A stretch of DNA of 64,000 nt from Mycolicibacterium stellerae (GCF_003719305.1 NZ_RARC01000015.1:62001-126000); one strand, 5' to 3'; shown: positions 49,885 to 60,767, numbered from the stretch's first letter. Notes: generated from the sequence alone by a model not told the origin. A program made the numbers and translations.

Positions 49885-51711
49885 ATGAGCGACCCTCTGG
49901 GGTTGTCGGTCGGGACAACAAACCTGGTCGCGGCGCGTGTCGGCAATCAACCTGTGACGCGCCGCTCGATGCTGACCCTCGGGCAATCGGGCGGCACGAT
50001 CACCGGATTCGTCGAACGGGTCGGGGACCGGGTGCCGCTGGTGACCCCCGACGGCAAGAGCTACCTTGCAGAACAACTCTTGGTCGAAGCGCTCGACGCG
50101 ATGGTCGAACTGGGCGGTGGACCGTCGTCCGACGTCGCGATCGCGGTTCCCGCGCACTGGAACGCGACGACGATATGGGCATTCCGCGGCGCGTTGGGCA
50201 ACAGCAAGACCCTGTCGCAGACCGGCCAGCCGGTACGGGTGATCTCCGACGCCGTCGCCGCGCTGACTGCGCTGAAGGCCAACCCGGGTATCGCCGCGGA
50301 GGGTGTGGTGGCGCTGCTCGACTTCGGCGGAAGCGGCACCAGCATCACTCTTGCCGACGCGACGTCGGGTTTCGAACCGATCGGCGACCCTGTTCGGTAT
50401 CCGGACTTCTCCGGTGACCTGATCGACCAGGCGTTGCTGGCTCACATCCTGGACAGCCTCACCGACAAGGTCGACCCGGCAGGAACCACGGCGGTCGAGT
50501 CGCTGACCAAGCTGCGGGAGGAATGCAGGCGGGCCAAGGAGCGGCTGTCGGTCGATACCGCGACCCAACTGGTCCTCGAACTCCAGGGCTACCGAGCCGA
50601 TATCAGGGTGACCCGAGGCGAACTCGAGGACCTGATCCGAGTGCCGCTGGACGGCGTTGTTTCTGCCATGGACGAATTGATCGAACGCACCGGCACCTCG
50701 CCGACCGGCCTGGCGGCGGTTGCGATCGTCGGTGGCGGAGCAGGCATTCCCCTTGTCGCTCAGCGGCTTTCCGAACACACCGCGCTTCCGGTGGTGACCA
50801 CACCCCAGCCGGGCCTCAACGGTGCCGTCGGCGCCGCGCTGTTCGCCGCGTTCGGGGCCGATGCAGACGCCCCGACGGGGGCCAATGCGGCGACCGCGCT
50901 CGATGCGGACGCCCCGACGGGTGCCGCCGCCGCCGCCACCGATGTGACGGTGGCCGAACCTGTCTACAACGGGCCCGGTGCCGACGCGCCCGGCTCTGCG
51001 ACATTCCGCGCGCTTGCCTGGTCCCAGGAGGAGATCGGCGACGACGTCGTTCCCTACACCGGTGAAAACCCATATGAGATAACGAATTCCGACGTTCGAC
51101 CGGTGCTCGAGTACACGCCGACGACGGGCAGGATCTACCAGCCGCAGCGGCGACCGTGGCACCGGGTAACGGTGTTGGCGATCGGTGTCGCCGCTGTCAT
51201 CGCCATCATCACGGTCGGCGGGGTGGCCTACGCGCTGACCAGCGCGACGGAAAGCACCAAGGCCAGCGAAGCGCCGCGTCCGGAACCACCCAAGCAGCCA
51301 GAACCCGAGCCACCGCCGCCGCCGAAGGAGGAAAATCCGCCACCGCCGGAACCGCCACCGGCGCCTGCGCCACCTCCCGAGGAGGTGACGATCACCAGCG
51401 AAGCGCCTCCTCCGCCGCCACCGCCGACACCCACCTGGACGCCGACGACGACGGAGCACCTCACCACCACGAGAACGACGACAACGTCGCCGACCACGAC
51501 AACAACGTCGCCGACCACCACCACGACGTCACCGACCACCACGACCACGACGACAACAACGACGACCAGCACCACGCCGTCGATGACGACCAGCTACATC
51601 ACGGTCCCCTTCGTGCCGGTGCCGGTGCCGATCCAGGTGCCCAACCGGGGCACCGTTGAGCAGCCGCCCGCCTATCAGGAGCCGCTGTACCCACAGAGTC
51701 CCTGGGGCTAG
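49885..51711 (+). CDS. Membrane-anchored Hsp70-like protein with Pro/Thr-rich tail (Rv0312 type)
   Basis: The ~608-aa protein has an actin/Hsp70-like ATPase domain (PLGLSVGTTNLVAARVG, AIAVPAHWNATTIWAFRGALG, ALLDFGGSGTSITLAD, AIVGGGAGIPLVAQRLSEH, residues ~1-335) but no substrate-binding domain. A single membrane helix at ~430-452 (VTVLAIGVAAVIAIITVGGVAYAL) is followed by an outside region of Pro/Glu repeats and a Thr-rich stretch with SPTTTTT repeats. ATP-dependent sensing or assembly at the membrane is inferred. Upstream of an Rv0313-like gene, as in M. tuberculosis. Confidence 0.88.
   Translation: MSDPLGLSVGTTNLVAARVGNQPVTRRSMLTLGQSGGTITGFVERVGDRVPLVTPDGKSYLAEQLLVEALDAMVELGGGPSSDVAIAVPAHWNATTIWAFRGALGNSKTLSQTGQPVRVISDAVAALTALKANPGIAAEGVVALLDFGGSGTSITLADATSGFEPIGDPVRYPDFSGDLIDQALLAHILDSLTDKVDPAGTTAVESLTKLREECRRAKERLSVDTATQLVLELQGYRADIRVTRGELEDLIRVPLDGVVSAMDELIERTGTSPTGLAAVAIVGGGAGIPLVAQRLSEHTALPVVTTPQPGLNGAVGAALFAAFGADADAPTGANAATALDADAPTGAAAAATDVTVAEPVYNGPGADAPGSATFRALAWSQEEIGDDVVPYTGENPYEITNSDVRPVLEYTPTTGRIYQPQRRPWHRVTVLAIGVAAVIAIITVGGVAYALTSATESTKASEAPRPEPPKQPEPEPPPPPKEENPPPPEPPPAPAPPPEEVTITSEAPPPPPPPTPTWTPTTTEHLTTTRTTTTSPTTTTTSPTTTTTSPTTTTTTTTTTTSTTPSMTTSYITVPFVPVPVPIQVPNRGTVEQPPAYQEPLYPQSPWG
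51484..51546 (+). repeat. Three 21-bp tandem repeats encoding SPTTTTT
   Basis: Units at 51484-51504, 51505-51525 and 51526-51546 share the acgtcgccgaccac core and differ at a few wobble bases. They lengthen the Thr-rich exported tail in 7-residue steps. Confidence 0.85.
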
Positions 51712-51726
51712 TGGCACACTGGATAG

Positions 51727-52134
51727 ATGAGCAGCAATGGTCCGTTCGGATTCGACCCGGACGACTTTGATCGAGTGATTCGTGAGGCCGGAGAGGGACT
51801 GCGCGACGCGGTCGGGAAACTCTTCGACATGACCGGTGAGCGGGCCGGATTGGGTGTCATCTTCGACGAGTTCTCGCGCCGTCAGCGGCACGAGCCGGAA
51901 ACGACCGGTGAGACCGGTGACGGGGTGTGGTCCATCTACACCGTCGACGGTGACGGCAAGGCCCATGTCGAAGAGGTGTACGCCTCGGAACTCGACGCGC
52001 TCCGGGCGAACAAGAACAACACCGACGCCACCCGGAAGGTGCGTTTCCTCCCGTACGGCATCGCGGTCAGTGTCCTGGACGCGTCGCCCGACGTCTCCGA
52101 CACCTCCGTCGACTCCGCCGGCGACGCCGAATAG
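51727..52134 (+). CDS. Conserved mycobacterial protein, unknown function (Rv0313 type)
   Basis: The 135-aa acidic protein (GPFGFDPDDFDRVIREAGEGLRDAVGKLF, then VWSIYTVDGDGKAHVEEVYASELDALRANK) has no recognised domain. Fifteen bp after the Hsp70-like gene, so co-transcribed; the pair is kept in M. tuberculosis (Rv0312-Rv0313), which suggests a shared role. Confidence 0.8.
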   Translation: MSSNGPFGFDPDDFDRVIREAGEGLRDAVGKLFDMTGERAGLGVIFDEFSRRQRHEPETTGETGDGVWSIYTVDGDGKAHVEEVYASELDALRANKNNTDATRKVRFLPYGIAVSVLDASPDVSDTSVDSAGDAE

Positions 52135-52170
52135 CCGGCGGCGAATAGCCGCACTTCGTAGCATTGGAGC

Positions 52171-52620
52171 ATGCTGAAGTACACGAGCATGCTCCCGGTC
52201 GCGGCGGCGATGGGTGTCGTATTGGCTCTCGCAGGCTCCGCGTCGGCCACCCCGGCCGAAGGTGACGTCCAGCGCACCGATCTGGCCAAGGGCACAACCG
52301 ATACGCCGATCTCGATCGCCACCTTCGGCGAGGAGACGGCGTTCTACGTACAGAGCCTGGTTCTCAAGCCAGGCGCGAGCAGCGGCTGGCACGCCCACCC
52401 TGGACCCGAACAGTCGGTGATCACCGAAGGCACTGTATTCGTCCAGACCGCCGCCAACTGCGTTCCAACCGCGTACTCCGCCGGCCAGACGGTCTTCCTG
52501 CCTGGCGGAGTCGCGCACGTCGTCAGGAACACCGGGTCCGAGGACGCCGATGTGGTGGTGACCTACACACTGCCCGCGGACCGCACTGTCAGAGACGACG
52601 CTCCCGCAGCCTGCCCCTAG
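52171..52620 (+). CDS. Exported cupin-domain protein
   Basis: The 149-aa protein has a signal peptide ending GSASATPAEG and a cupin barrel: SGWHAHPGPEQSVITEGTVFV (motif 1, with two His and a Glu) and GQTVFLPGGVAHVVRNTG (motif 2 His). A metal-dependent or binding role outside the membrane is inferred. Overlaps the convergent dppF gene by 4 bp. Confidence 0.82.
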   Translation: MLKYTSMLPVAAAMGVVLALAGSASATPAEGDVQRTDLAKGTTDTPISIATFGEETAFYVQSLVLKPGASSGWHAHPGPEQSVITEGTVFVQTAANCVPTAYSAGQTVFLPGGVAHVVRNTGSEDADVVVTYTLPADRTVRDDAPAACP

Positions 52621-53598
52621 ACGTTGCGCGGATGGTGGCAGGCCGCGAGGTGTTCTGGGCGGTGGTCGAGCAGCGGCGGCTCGTCTGACGTGCAGACATC
52701 GGTCGACCACGGGCACCGGGTGTGAAAGCGGCAGCCGGAAGGCGGATCGATCGGGCTTGGCACATCACCCTCGAGCACCAGGCGTTCGCGTGCGGCGTTC
52801 TGCCTGGGATCGGGAATCGGCACCGCGGACAGCAGCGCATTGGTGTACGGATGGATCGGCTTGTCGTACAGCTCGTCTGCGCCCGAGTTCTCGACGATCT
52901 TGCCCAGATACATGACCGCGATCCGATCGGACACATGACGGACGACGCCCAGATCGTGGGCGACGAAGAGATAGGACAGCCCGAATTCCTCCTGCACGTC
53001 CTCGAGCAGGTTGATGATCTGGGCCTGCACGGAAACGTCGAGCGCGGAGACGGGCTCGTCGGCGACGATCAGCTTGGGCCGCAACGCAAGTGCGCGGGCG
53101 ATGCCGATGCGTTGGCGCTGGCCGCCGGAGAACTCGTGCGGGAACCGGTTGTAGTGCTCGGCCTGCAGTCCGACGCGGTCGAGTAGGTCTTGCACGCGCC
53201 GCTTCAGCTCGCCACCACGGGCCAGCCCGTGCAGCTCGAGCGGATCGCCGATGATCTGGCCTACCCGCTTGCGCGGATTGAGCGAGGCGAACGGGTCCTG
53301 GAAGATCATCTGCATCTGGCGGCGCATCGCGCGCAGGTCGCGGCGCGACCGGCCGACCAGCTCCTGGCCGGCGAACCGGACCGACCCGGACGTCGGGGTT
53401 GTCAGTTGCAGGATCGCGCGGCACAGCGTCGACTTTCCGCATCCGGATTCGCCTACCAGGCCCAGTGTTTCGCCCTCCCTGAGGGTGAAGCTGACGCCGT
53501 CGACCGCCCGCACCCTCGCGACTTCGCGGTCGATGACGACTCCCGACTTGATCGGGAAATGTTTGATGAGGTCGGTCACCTCCAGAAGCGGATCGCCG

Positions 53599-53606
<8 letters not shown>
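52617..53606 (-). CDS. dppF: Peptide ABC transporter ATP-binding protein (OppF/DppF type)
   Basis: The 329-aa ATPase has Walker A GLVGESGCGKSTLCRAI, signature SGGQRQRIGIARALA, Walker B LIVADEPVSALD and the OppF C-terminal Cys motif around GCRFHTRCPWSTDVC, a possible Fe-S site. It is the last gene of dppA-C-B-D-F. Starts with an 8-bp overlap of dppD. Confidence 0.92.
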
Positions 53607-54632
<1,026 letters not shown>

Positions 54633-54636
<4 letters not shown>

Positions 54637-55595
54637 GCCGGCGCCGCCTCTCCGAGTCGGATGCGAGGATCCAGCACCGCGTACAGGATGTCGACGATGG
54701 TGTTGAAGAACACGATGAAGAAGGCCCCGAACATCACGACCGCCATCAGCGGCGGTAGATCCAACGACCGAATCGCTTCTCCCGCATACAGACCGACGCC
54801 GTCGAGGTTATATACGGTCTCGGTGAGAATCGCGCCGCCACCCACCACCATGCCGAAGTCGAGTCCGAAAAGGGTGATGACGGGGATCATCGAGTTGCGC
54901 AGCACGTGGCGGATGCGCACCTGTCGTTCGGACAAACCCTTGGCGCGTGCGGTGCGTACGTAGTCCTCGTTCATCGCGTCGAGCATGTTGGACCGCAGAA
55001 CGCGGCTGTAGATGCCGACGAACAACACGGCCAGCGTGAACCACGGGAGTATCAGGTGATAAGCCCAGTCGCCGGGGTCCTCCGTCAGCGGTACATAGCT
55101 GCCCGTCGGAAACAGCTCCACCTTGAAGCTCAGGAAATACAGCAGCATCGCCGCGAGCCAGAACACCGGCATCGAAATGCCCACCAGGGAAAGGATTGTC
55201 AGGGCGCGGTCGGTGAATCGGCCGGCGTGCACCGCGCTCAGATAGCCGAAGAGGATGGCCAGCGACATCCAGATGATCGCGGCACCGATGCACAGCGAGA
55301 AGGTGGCGGGTACACCGTCCCAGATCTGCTGGACGACGTTGCGGTCCTTGGCGTAGGACGTCAACTGGCCGGTGAAGATCTGCTTCATCATCGTCAGGTA
55401 CTGGATCGGCAGCGGCCGGTCGAGGCCGAGGTCGGCGTTGACGCGGGCGATCAGGGCGGGGTCGGCGTTCTTGCCTGCGATCCTGGCGGCGGGGTCCGAG
55501 TTCGGGATGACGTTGAAGATCAGGAACACGATCACCGAGATCGCGAACAGCACCGCGGTCATGCCCAGTAGTCGCCGGGCGACGAATTGTCCCAT
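54633..55595 (-). CDS. dppB: Peptide ABC transporter permease (DppB type)
   Basis: The 320-aa permease opens MGQFVARRLLGMTAVLFAISVIVFLIFNVIP, the DppB N-terminus, with six membrane helices and the EAA loop NEDYVRTARAKGLSERQVRIRHVLRN near residue 210. It forms the membrane channel with DppC. Confidence 0.92.
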
Positions 55596-55598
55596 GGC

Positions 55599-56636
55599 TC
55601 AGTGCTCCAACCGGATCTTTGCCCGCGGATCCATCGCGTCGCGCAGGCCGTCGCCGAATACGTTGAGCGACAACACCGTTGCCACGATCATCAACCCGGG
55701 CACGACAGTGAGGTGAGGTGCGGTGAAGATCACCTGGTAGCCGTCGGAGATCATGGATCCCCACGAGGCATTCGGTGGCCGTACTCCGGCACCCAGGAAT
55801 GACAGCGCCGATTCGAGCAGCATGTTGTTGGCGATGTTCAGCGTGAAGAAGACCACGACGGTGGACACGATGTTGGGTGCCAATTCGGAGAACATAATCC
55901 GCAGCGGGCCTTTGCCCTGAGCGACGGCGGCCTCGATGAACTCCTTCTCGCGAAGGGCAAGGATCTCACCACGGATGGGCCTGGCCACGTAGGGCACATA
56001 CACCAACCCGATGATCAGGATCGGAATCCAGATCGAGTCTCCTGCGATTTCGATCGGGCCCATCTTCAGGCCGCCTATTGACAGTGTGGTGCCAAGTGCG
56101 ATGCCGAGCAGCAGCACCGGAAATGCCCAGATGATGTCCATCATCCGAGACAGCACCGCGTCGATCCAGCCGCGGTAGTAGCCGGCCAGCAGCGCGACGA
56201 TGACGGCCAGGATCGTCGTCACCGCCGCCGCCGCAAGGCCGACGTAGATCGACGTCCGGCCGCCATACATCAGCCGCACCATGACGTCTCGGCCGTTCTG
56301 GTCGGCGCCGAGCAGGAACTTGCCGTGCAGCCCGGGCCCGAGTGGCGTGCCGTCGGGCGCGACGACGTCGGTCTCCTGCCCGTCGATCATCACCGTGTCG
56401 GTGATGTGGTTCTCGTTCGGTCCGGTGTGGGCCACGTGCTCGGCCCACAGCGGCGCGGCAAGGCAGAACAACACGATCAGCACAAACACCGCTGCGCACA
56501 CCAACGCAACCTTGTTGCGCCGCAACCGCAGCCACGCCAGATACCAGGGGCTGCGCCCCTGGATCTGCGCGATCGGCACACCTGTCGGGATCGGCGGCTC
56601 GCCGGGTGCCTCAAGCGAGTCGATGGGTGAGACCAT
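55599..56636 (-). CDS. dppC: Peptide ABC transporter permease (DppC type)
   Basis: The 345-aa permease has a soluble N-terminus, the first helix near residue 45 (VALVCAAVFVLIVLFCLAAPLWA), a periplasmic insert (PDGTPLGPGLHGKFLLGADQNGRDV, the DppC LGTDxxGRD motif) and the EAA loop KEFIEAAVAQGKGPLRIMFSELAPN. Three bp from dppB. Confidence 0.92.
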   Translation of the reverse strand: MVSPIDSLEAPGEPPIPTGVPIAQIQGRSPWYLAWLRLRRNKVALVCAAVFVLIVLFCLAAPLWAEHVAHTGPNENHITDTVMIDGQETDVVAPDGTPLGPGLHGKFLLGADQNGRDVMVRLMYGGRTSIYVGLAAAAVTTILAVIVALLAGYYRGWIDAVLSRMMDIIWAFPVLLLGIALGTTLSIGGLKMGPIEIAGDSIWIPILIIGLVYVPYVARPIRGEILALREKEFIEAAVAQGKGPLRIMFSELAPNIVSTVVVFFTLNIANNMLLESALSFLGAGVRPPNASWGSMISDGYQVIFTAPHLTVVPGLMIVATVLSLNVFGDGLRDAMDPRAKIRLEH

Positions 56637-56642
56637 CGCCCG

Positions 56643-58283
56643 CTACTTGACGGCGAACGAGGTGTAGTCCTGGTTGAAGAGCAGATGGTGATAGGACTTG
56701 TCGAAGTCCATGCGCTCCGACAGGAATGTCGTGAACTGTTCGTTTCCGTACGGCGCCCAGACCGCCTGCTCCATGTAGGACTTGTCAAGCGCGGCGTACT
56801 GGTCCTCCACACCGCCGTCGCCGATCAGCTTGGTCAACAACTCGTCCTGCTTGGCGTTGTTGGCGGGGATGTTGACCCGCGAATAGTTGTTGCCGTTGGT
56901 CGGCAGGATGCTGTCCCCGTGCAGGAGCGGACGGAAGAAGTCGTCCGGGTGCGGGAAGTCCTGGAACCAGTCGGCGAATCCGGTGTCCACATCGGGTGTC
57001 GACTGGTTGCCGATCGTCGTCCAGTACACGTCGCCCGCAATGACTTTCAACGTCGCGTTGAAGCCGAGCTGGGTGAGCAGGTCGTGGTAGTACTCGCCGA
57101 TGCGCTTGCGGTCGGGTTCGTCATCTGTCCAGACCGTGATGTCCTTGTCCGCCGGATTGGCCTCGGCGATCAGCGCTTTGGCCTTGTTCATGTCCGGTCC
57201 GGGGTAGAGCTTGTATTCCTGGTAGCCGGGCATGCCGGGGGGCAGGATCTGCTGTGACGGGTGCAGCCGGCCGCCGAAGATCCGGTTGAGCGCTTCGGGG
57301 TCGATGGCGTAATTGATGGCCTGGCGGACCTTGATGTCGTTGAACGGTGCCCGCTCGGTGTTCATGAAGAAGTAGTAGGTGTTGATCGAGTCCTCCATGC
57401 GGAAACGATCGCTGTACTTCGCCTTGACCTCGGCCAGACGGTCGGCCACTGGCGGATCGAGCATGAAGTCGACCTTGTTCTGCTCGACATCGGTCACCTG
57501 GGCGCTGTTGTTCTTGTTCTCGTTGACGAGGATCTTGTCGACGTTGGCGTCGGGCACTTCGGAGGCGCCGGCGTCCTTGACGGTCTGGAAGTTCGGGTTG
57601 CGCTCCATCGTCAGCGACCGCGGCGCGTTGACGTTGCTGATCATGAACGGACCGCTTGAAGGCGGCGGATTGTTCGTTGCGTCCTTGTCCAGCGGTGTTG
57701 TCGGCGGAACGGGCGCGGCGAACATCAGGCCGAGCACGTTCTCGAAGGTTCCGTTGGGCTCGGCGAGCGTGATGGTGATGTCGCCGGTGTTGTCGTCGGT
57801 CTTGATGCCGCTGATGTTCTGGGCCTTGCCGTCGGCATAGTCGGTGGCGCCGACGATGACGTCGTAGAACACCGAGCCGCCGGAGTCGGCCTTGAACAAC
57901 CGCTGGATGGCGTAGGCGAAATCGGATGCCTTGATCGGGGTGCCGTCCGAGTACTTCATGTTCGGCCGCAGCTTCAGCTTGTATGTCTTGCCGTCCGCCG
58001 AGATTTCGGGCATGTCCTGCGCCAGCGCGGGAACCACCTGGGTGCCTTCCTTGCCCTTGACGTGCTTGTAGGTCAGCAGCGGCGTGTAGACGTTCCAGAG
58101 CACCTCCCACCCCTCGACGGTGTAGGACAGCTGCGGGTCGACGTAGTCGGGGAACGACGTGAGCGCGATGTTGATCTCGCCACCCTTTCCACCCTCGCTT
58201 TTCTCGCTGCCGCATGCGGCCACTCCGAATGCCGCGAGCGCGATTGCGCACGCGATCATCAGGATTTTGCGCAGTGTGAACAT
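56643..58283 (-). CDS. dppA: Peptide-binding lipoprotein (DppA/OppA type)
   Basis: The 546-aa protein has a lipoprotein signal (MFTLRKILMIACAIALAAFGVAAC) with lipobox VAAC at Cys24. The mature part is SBP family 5: LTSFPDYVDPQLSYTVEGW, YKLKLRPNMKYSDGTPIKASDFAYAI and INYAIDPEALN. It delivers oligopeptides or a related ligand to the permease. AGGGAGC precedes ATG 58283. It heads the operon; the promoter region (58284-58470) has an inverted repeat at 58435-58457. Confidence 0.93.
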   Translation of the reverse strand: MFTLRKILMIACAIALAAFGVAACGSEKSEGGKGGEINIALTSFPDYVDPQLSYTVEGWEVLWNVYTPLLTYKHVKGKEGTQVVPALAQDMPEISADGKTYKLKLRPNMKYSDGTPIKASDFAYAIQRLFKADSGGSVFYDVIVGATDYADGKAQNISGIKTDDNTGDITITLAEPNGTFENVLGLMFAAPVPPTTPLDKDATNNPPPSSGPFMISNVNAPRSLTMERNPNFQTVKDAGASEVPDANVDKILVNENKNNSAQVTDVEQNKVDFMLDPPVADRLAEVKAKYSDRFRMEDSINTYYFFMNTERAPFNDIKVRQAINYAIDPEALNRIFGGRLHPSQQILPPGMPGYQEYKLYPGPDMNKAKALIAEANPADKDITVWTDDEPDRKRIGEYYHDLLTQLGFNATLKVIAGDVYWTTIGNQSTPDVDTGFADWFQDFPHPDDFFRPLLHGDSILPTNGNNYSRVNIPANNAKQDELLTKLIGDGGVEDQYAALDKSYMEQAVWAPYGNEQFTTFLSERMDFDKSYHHLLFNQDYTSFAVK

Positions 58284-58434
58284 GGTGCTCCCTCTGACAA
58301 TCGATCCGGACACCCAATACACCTACGCCACTCTGCTGGACTTGGTTGGGGCTTCGGGGAATCTCGGTATGACACCCTCTGTCACCTTCGGTAGCAGTGC
58401 AACTCGAGCCGAAAAACGCTTCTAAAATCAAGGT

Positions 58435-58457
58435 TCTGGAGGCGTTAACTATCCAGA
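58435..58457. promoter_or_regulatory. Inverted repeat in the dpp divergent promoter region
   Basis: TCTGGA and TCCAGA flank an 11-bp centre holding GTTAAC. It is ~150 bp upstream of dppA and just before the decayed exported-protein gene. A regulator site is possible; none of the nearby genes encodes a regulator. Confidence 0.35.
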
Positions 58458-58470
58458 GGACGCATTCGAC

Positions 58471-58748
58471 GTGAGCAAACTTTCGTCGTTTGGCAGCCGT
58501 GGGCGGGGCTGCATTCGGAGCGAGGGCATTCGCCACAATCGTCACAGCGGGGGTCAGCGGTGCCGTCGAGTGCGGGGTGGGGGACGGTGTATGACGCACC
58601 GTCGGACAGCTGCGCGGCCACACCCGCGTCACCGCCACCGGCGCCGCCCCCACCAGCGCGGACCGGCGATATCACGCCGTTCTTCGGGGTAGGAGTTTGC
58701 GTACCTGTTCCGGTACCCTTTGCGCCGTCGATCTGCGGTGGCATCTGA
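58471..58748 (+). pseudogene. Frameshifted small exported-protein gene
   Basis: No single frame gives a sensible protein. Reading 58490-58601 gives LAAVGGAAFGARAFATIVTAGVSGAVECG, a signal-peptide-like stretch that then runs into a stop (after VGDGV). The frame one base off continues with GTVYDAPSDSCAATPA, a Pro-rich linker and ends FFGVGVCVPVPVPFAPSIC, typical of small secreted mycobacterial proteins. The switch falls in the G-run near 58577-58587, so a one-base insertion would explain it. The start is also unclear (GTG 58471 lies in a third frame). It may be a true pseudogene or a sequencing error. Confidence 0.5.
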
Positions 58749-58866
58749 GCGGCACTTCGCCGACGTCAAATTTTGCTAAGGGACTGGCGCGACTTCGCTG
58801 CGTATGTCACCATGGTCGGTAATTCCTGCCGTTTATCGGTGCAGGTATACAGATAAGGACAATTAA

Positions 58867-59163
58867 ATGAGGACACAGAGTCGTTTGCCCCGTCGGCTTG
58901 CAGCAGTTGCCGGGCTGAGCGCGATCGCCGCGATGGGGATGATCATGGCAGGTTGCGCCAAGGAAGAAGAGAAGGCGCCCGAGACCTCCACCACGACCAC
59001 CACGACGACCACGACGTCCCCGGCCGCACCTCCTTCGCCCACGGAGAAGGCCCCGCGGATCGATCCGAACGCACCGAACCAGTTCACCCCGCCCGTTGTT
59101 GCTCCGCCGGCCTCGCAGGTCCAGCCCGGCGAACATGGTCGGCATGTGACCAACGGTTCCTAG
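58867..59163 (+). CDS. Small lipoprotein with Thr/Pro-rich linker
   Basis: The 98-aa protein begins MRTQSRLPRRLAAVAGLSAIAAMGMIMAGCAK, with lipobox MAGC at Cys30. The mature part is acidic, then a Thr run and a Pro-rich tail (PNAPNQFTPPVVAPPAS). No domain recognised. It lies 14 bp before the S53 peptidase gene on the same strand and is probably co-transcribed. Confidence 0.78.
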   Translation: MRTQSRLPRRLAAVAGLSAIAAMGMIMAGCAKEEEKAPETSTTTTTTTTTSPAAPPSPTEKAPRIDPNAPNQFTPPVVAPPASQVQPGEHGRHVTNGS

Positions 59164-59177
59164 GAAGCATCACCGAA

Positions 59178-60767
59178 ATGCGGCGGCGTTTGCCGGCGCT
59201 CATCGGGGCGTCGGCGATCATCGTCGCGTCGGGGCTGAGTGCCGGCTGCGCGCCGACCAGTTCGGCGGTTATCAAGGGTCCGTTCGCAGCACTGCTCGCC
59301 AGCTCGACAGATCTCGGGCCGTCGCGCGCTGGTGATGCGCAACTGACTGTTTCGCTCCCCGACGCGACGCGTCCTGTTGCGCTGACGGCATGGGCGGGCG
59401 CACGGGAGCTGTGGGTGCGATGGCGCCCAGGCAATGCCTGGGCGATCGTCGAGGGTGCCGCCTACCACATGGCGCGCGCCTTCGACGTGCCGGTGAACGA
59501 CTACCGTGGCCGAAAAGGCCAGGTGTTCTACGCGTCTCCGGAACAGCCGTCGGTGCCTGCGTCGTTGCACGATGCCGTTACCGGGCTCGGCCGGATCATC
59601 AGCTACACCCCTCATCGCACGAAACAGCCGGACAACCTTCCCCTCGACGTGCCCAAGGGCGGGCTGACACCGGGCGGGTTGTTGGATGCCTACAACGCCA
59701 CTCCGCTGGCGAAGGAAGGTCATACCGGTAAGGGCGAGACCATCGTGTTCTTCGCATTCGATGGTTTCGACCAGCGCGACCTCGACAAGTTCGCCGATAC
59801 CTCGGGCCTGCCGAGGTTCACGCCCGAGGTGATCGGCGGGATACCAGACGAAGCCCACGGCGAGACGACGATGGATCTCCAAGTCGTGCATGCCATTGCG
59901 CCCGACGCGCACCTGGTTGTGGTCAACGCGCTTCCGACATTGGTGGCCGACGGAGCGTACGAGAAGATCGGCGAGATGTTCTCCGACACCGACCGGCAAT
60001 TCCCCGGTGCGGTGTGGAGCCTGTCGATCGGGTGGTCGTGCGACTCGTTCGTCAACGCCACCGACCTCGCGCCCGTCGAGTCCGCATTGGTCAGGGCGCA
60101 GGCGCACGGCACTTCGGCGTTCGATGCCACAGGTGACAACGCCAGCCTCGAGTGCAAGGGCGCCGACGAATGGTCGTCCCCGCCGGGTCCCGATGACGTT
60201 GGGCTGGACGCGATCTCGTCGCTTCCGACGATGACGGCGGTCGGCGCGACGACCCTGTCGACGGGCCCGCGGGGACAGTGGCTTGCGGAGTACGCGTGGT
60301 TCGATTCGCCGCTGTCGCAGGGCACGAGCGGTGGCGTGTCGCAGCTGTTCGCGCGGCCGAAATGGCAGCAGAAACTGACCGCCGATCGCGACACGGATCG
60401 GCGCAGACTGTCGCCCGACGTCGCCGCGGTCGGCGATCCGCTCACCGGGGTGAGGTTCATCTACAGCCAGAACGAATACGTCGGAGCCGGTACCTCACAG
60501 GCGGCACCGATCTGGGCGGCGCTGACGGTACTGATGAACCAATACCTGACAGCCAACGGCGGCAGGCAGCTGGGAAACATCAACCCCCTTCTGTATCGGG
60601 TCGCGGCAGGCGCCGACCTGCCGGGCTTTCGGGATGTTTCGTTGGGCGGCAACGCGGTCGACCTCTCTCGGCCCGGCTACGATCTCGTTACCGGGCTCGG
60701 CACTCCGAACACGTACAACCTCGCCCGCAACCTTCTCGAGATTCAATCGCGGGCAGTGCCCGAATGA
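59178..60767 (+). CDS. S53 (sedolisin/kumamolisin) peptidase, lipoprotein form
   Basis: The 529-aa protein has a lipobox (LSAGC, Cys24), a pro-kumamolisin activation domain (~50-180) and an S53 catalytic domain. The catalytic Glu and Asp are at ~229 and 233 (GETTMDL), the oxyanion Asp at ~320 (ATGDNAS) and the nucleophile Ser at ~440 (GTSQAAP); the C-terminal Ca site is GYDLVTGLGTPN. Sedolisins are usually secreted acid peptidases; membrane tethering would keep it at the envelope. ATG 59178 is preferred over upstream in-frame starts. It overlaps the next gene by 4 bp. Confidence 0.9.
   Translation: MRRRLPALIGASAIIVASGLSAGCAPTSSAVIKGPFAALLASSTDLGPSRAGDAQLTVSLPDATRPVALTAWAGARELWVRWRPGNAWAIVEGAAYHMARAFDVPVNDYRGRKGQVFYASPEQPSVPASLHDAVTGLGRIISYTPHRTKQPDNLPLDVPKGGLTPGGLLDAYNATPLAKEGHTGKGETIVFFAFDGFDQRDLDKFADTSGLPRFTPEVIGGIPDEAHGETTMDLQVVHAIAPDAHLVVVNALPTLVADGAYEKIGEMFSDTDRQFPGAVWSLSIGWSCDSFVNATDLAPVESALVRAQAHGTSAFDATGDNASLECKGADEWSSPPGPDDVGLDAISSLPTMTAVGATTLSTGPRGQWLAEYAWFDSPLSQGTSGGVSQLFARPKWQQKLTADRDTDRRRLSPDVAAVGDPLTGVRFIYSQNEYVGAGTSQAAPIWAALTVLMNQYLTANGGRQLGNINPLLYRVAAGADLPGFRDVSLGGNAVDLSRPGYDLVTGLGTPNTYNLARNLLEIQSRAVPE

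Noticed and set aside
58445..58744. 99-codon minus-strand frame upstream of dppA
   Set aside because: The Cys-rich, repetitive product has no start context, and the plus strand gives a better explanation as a frameshifted exported protein.
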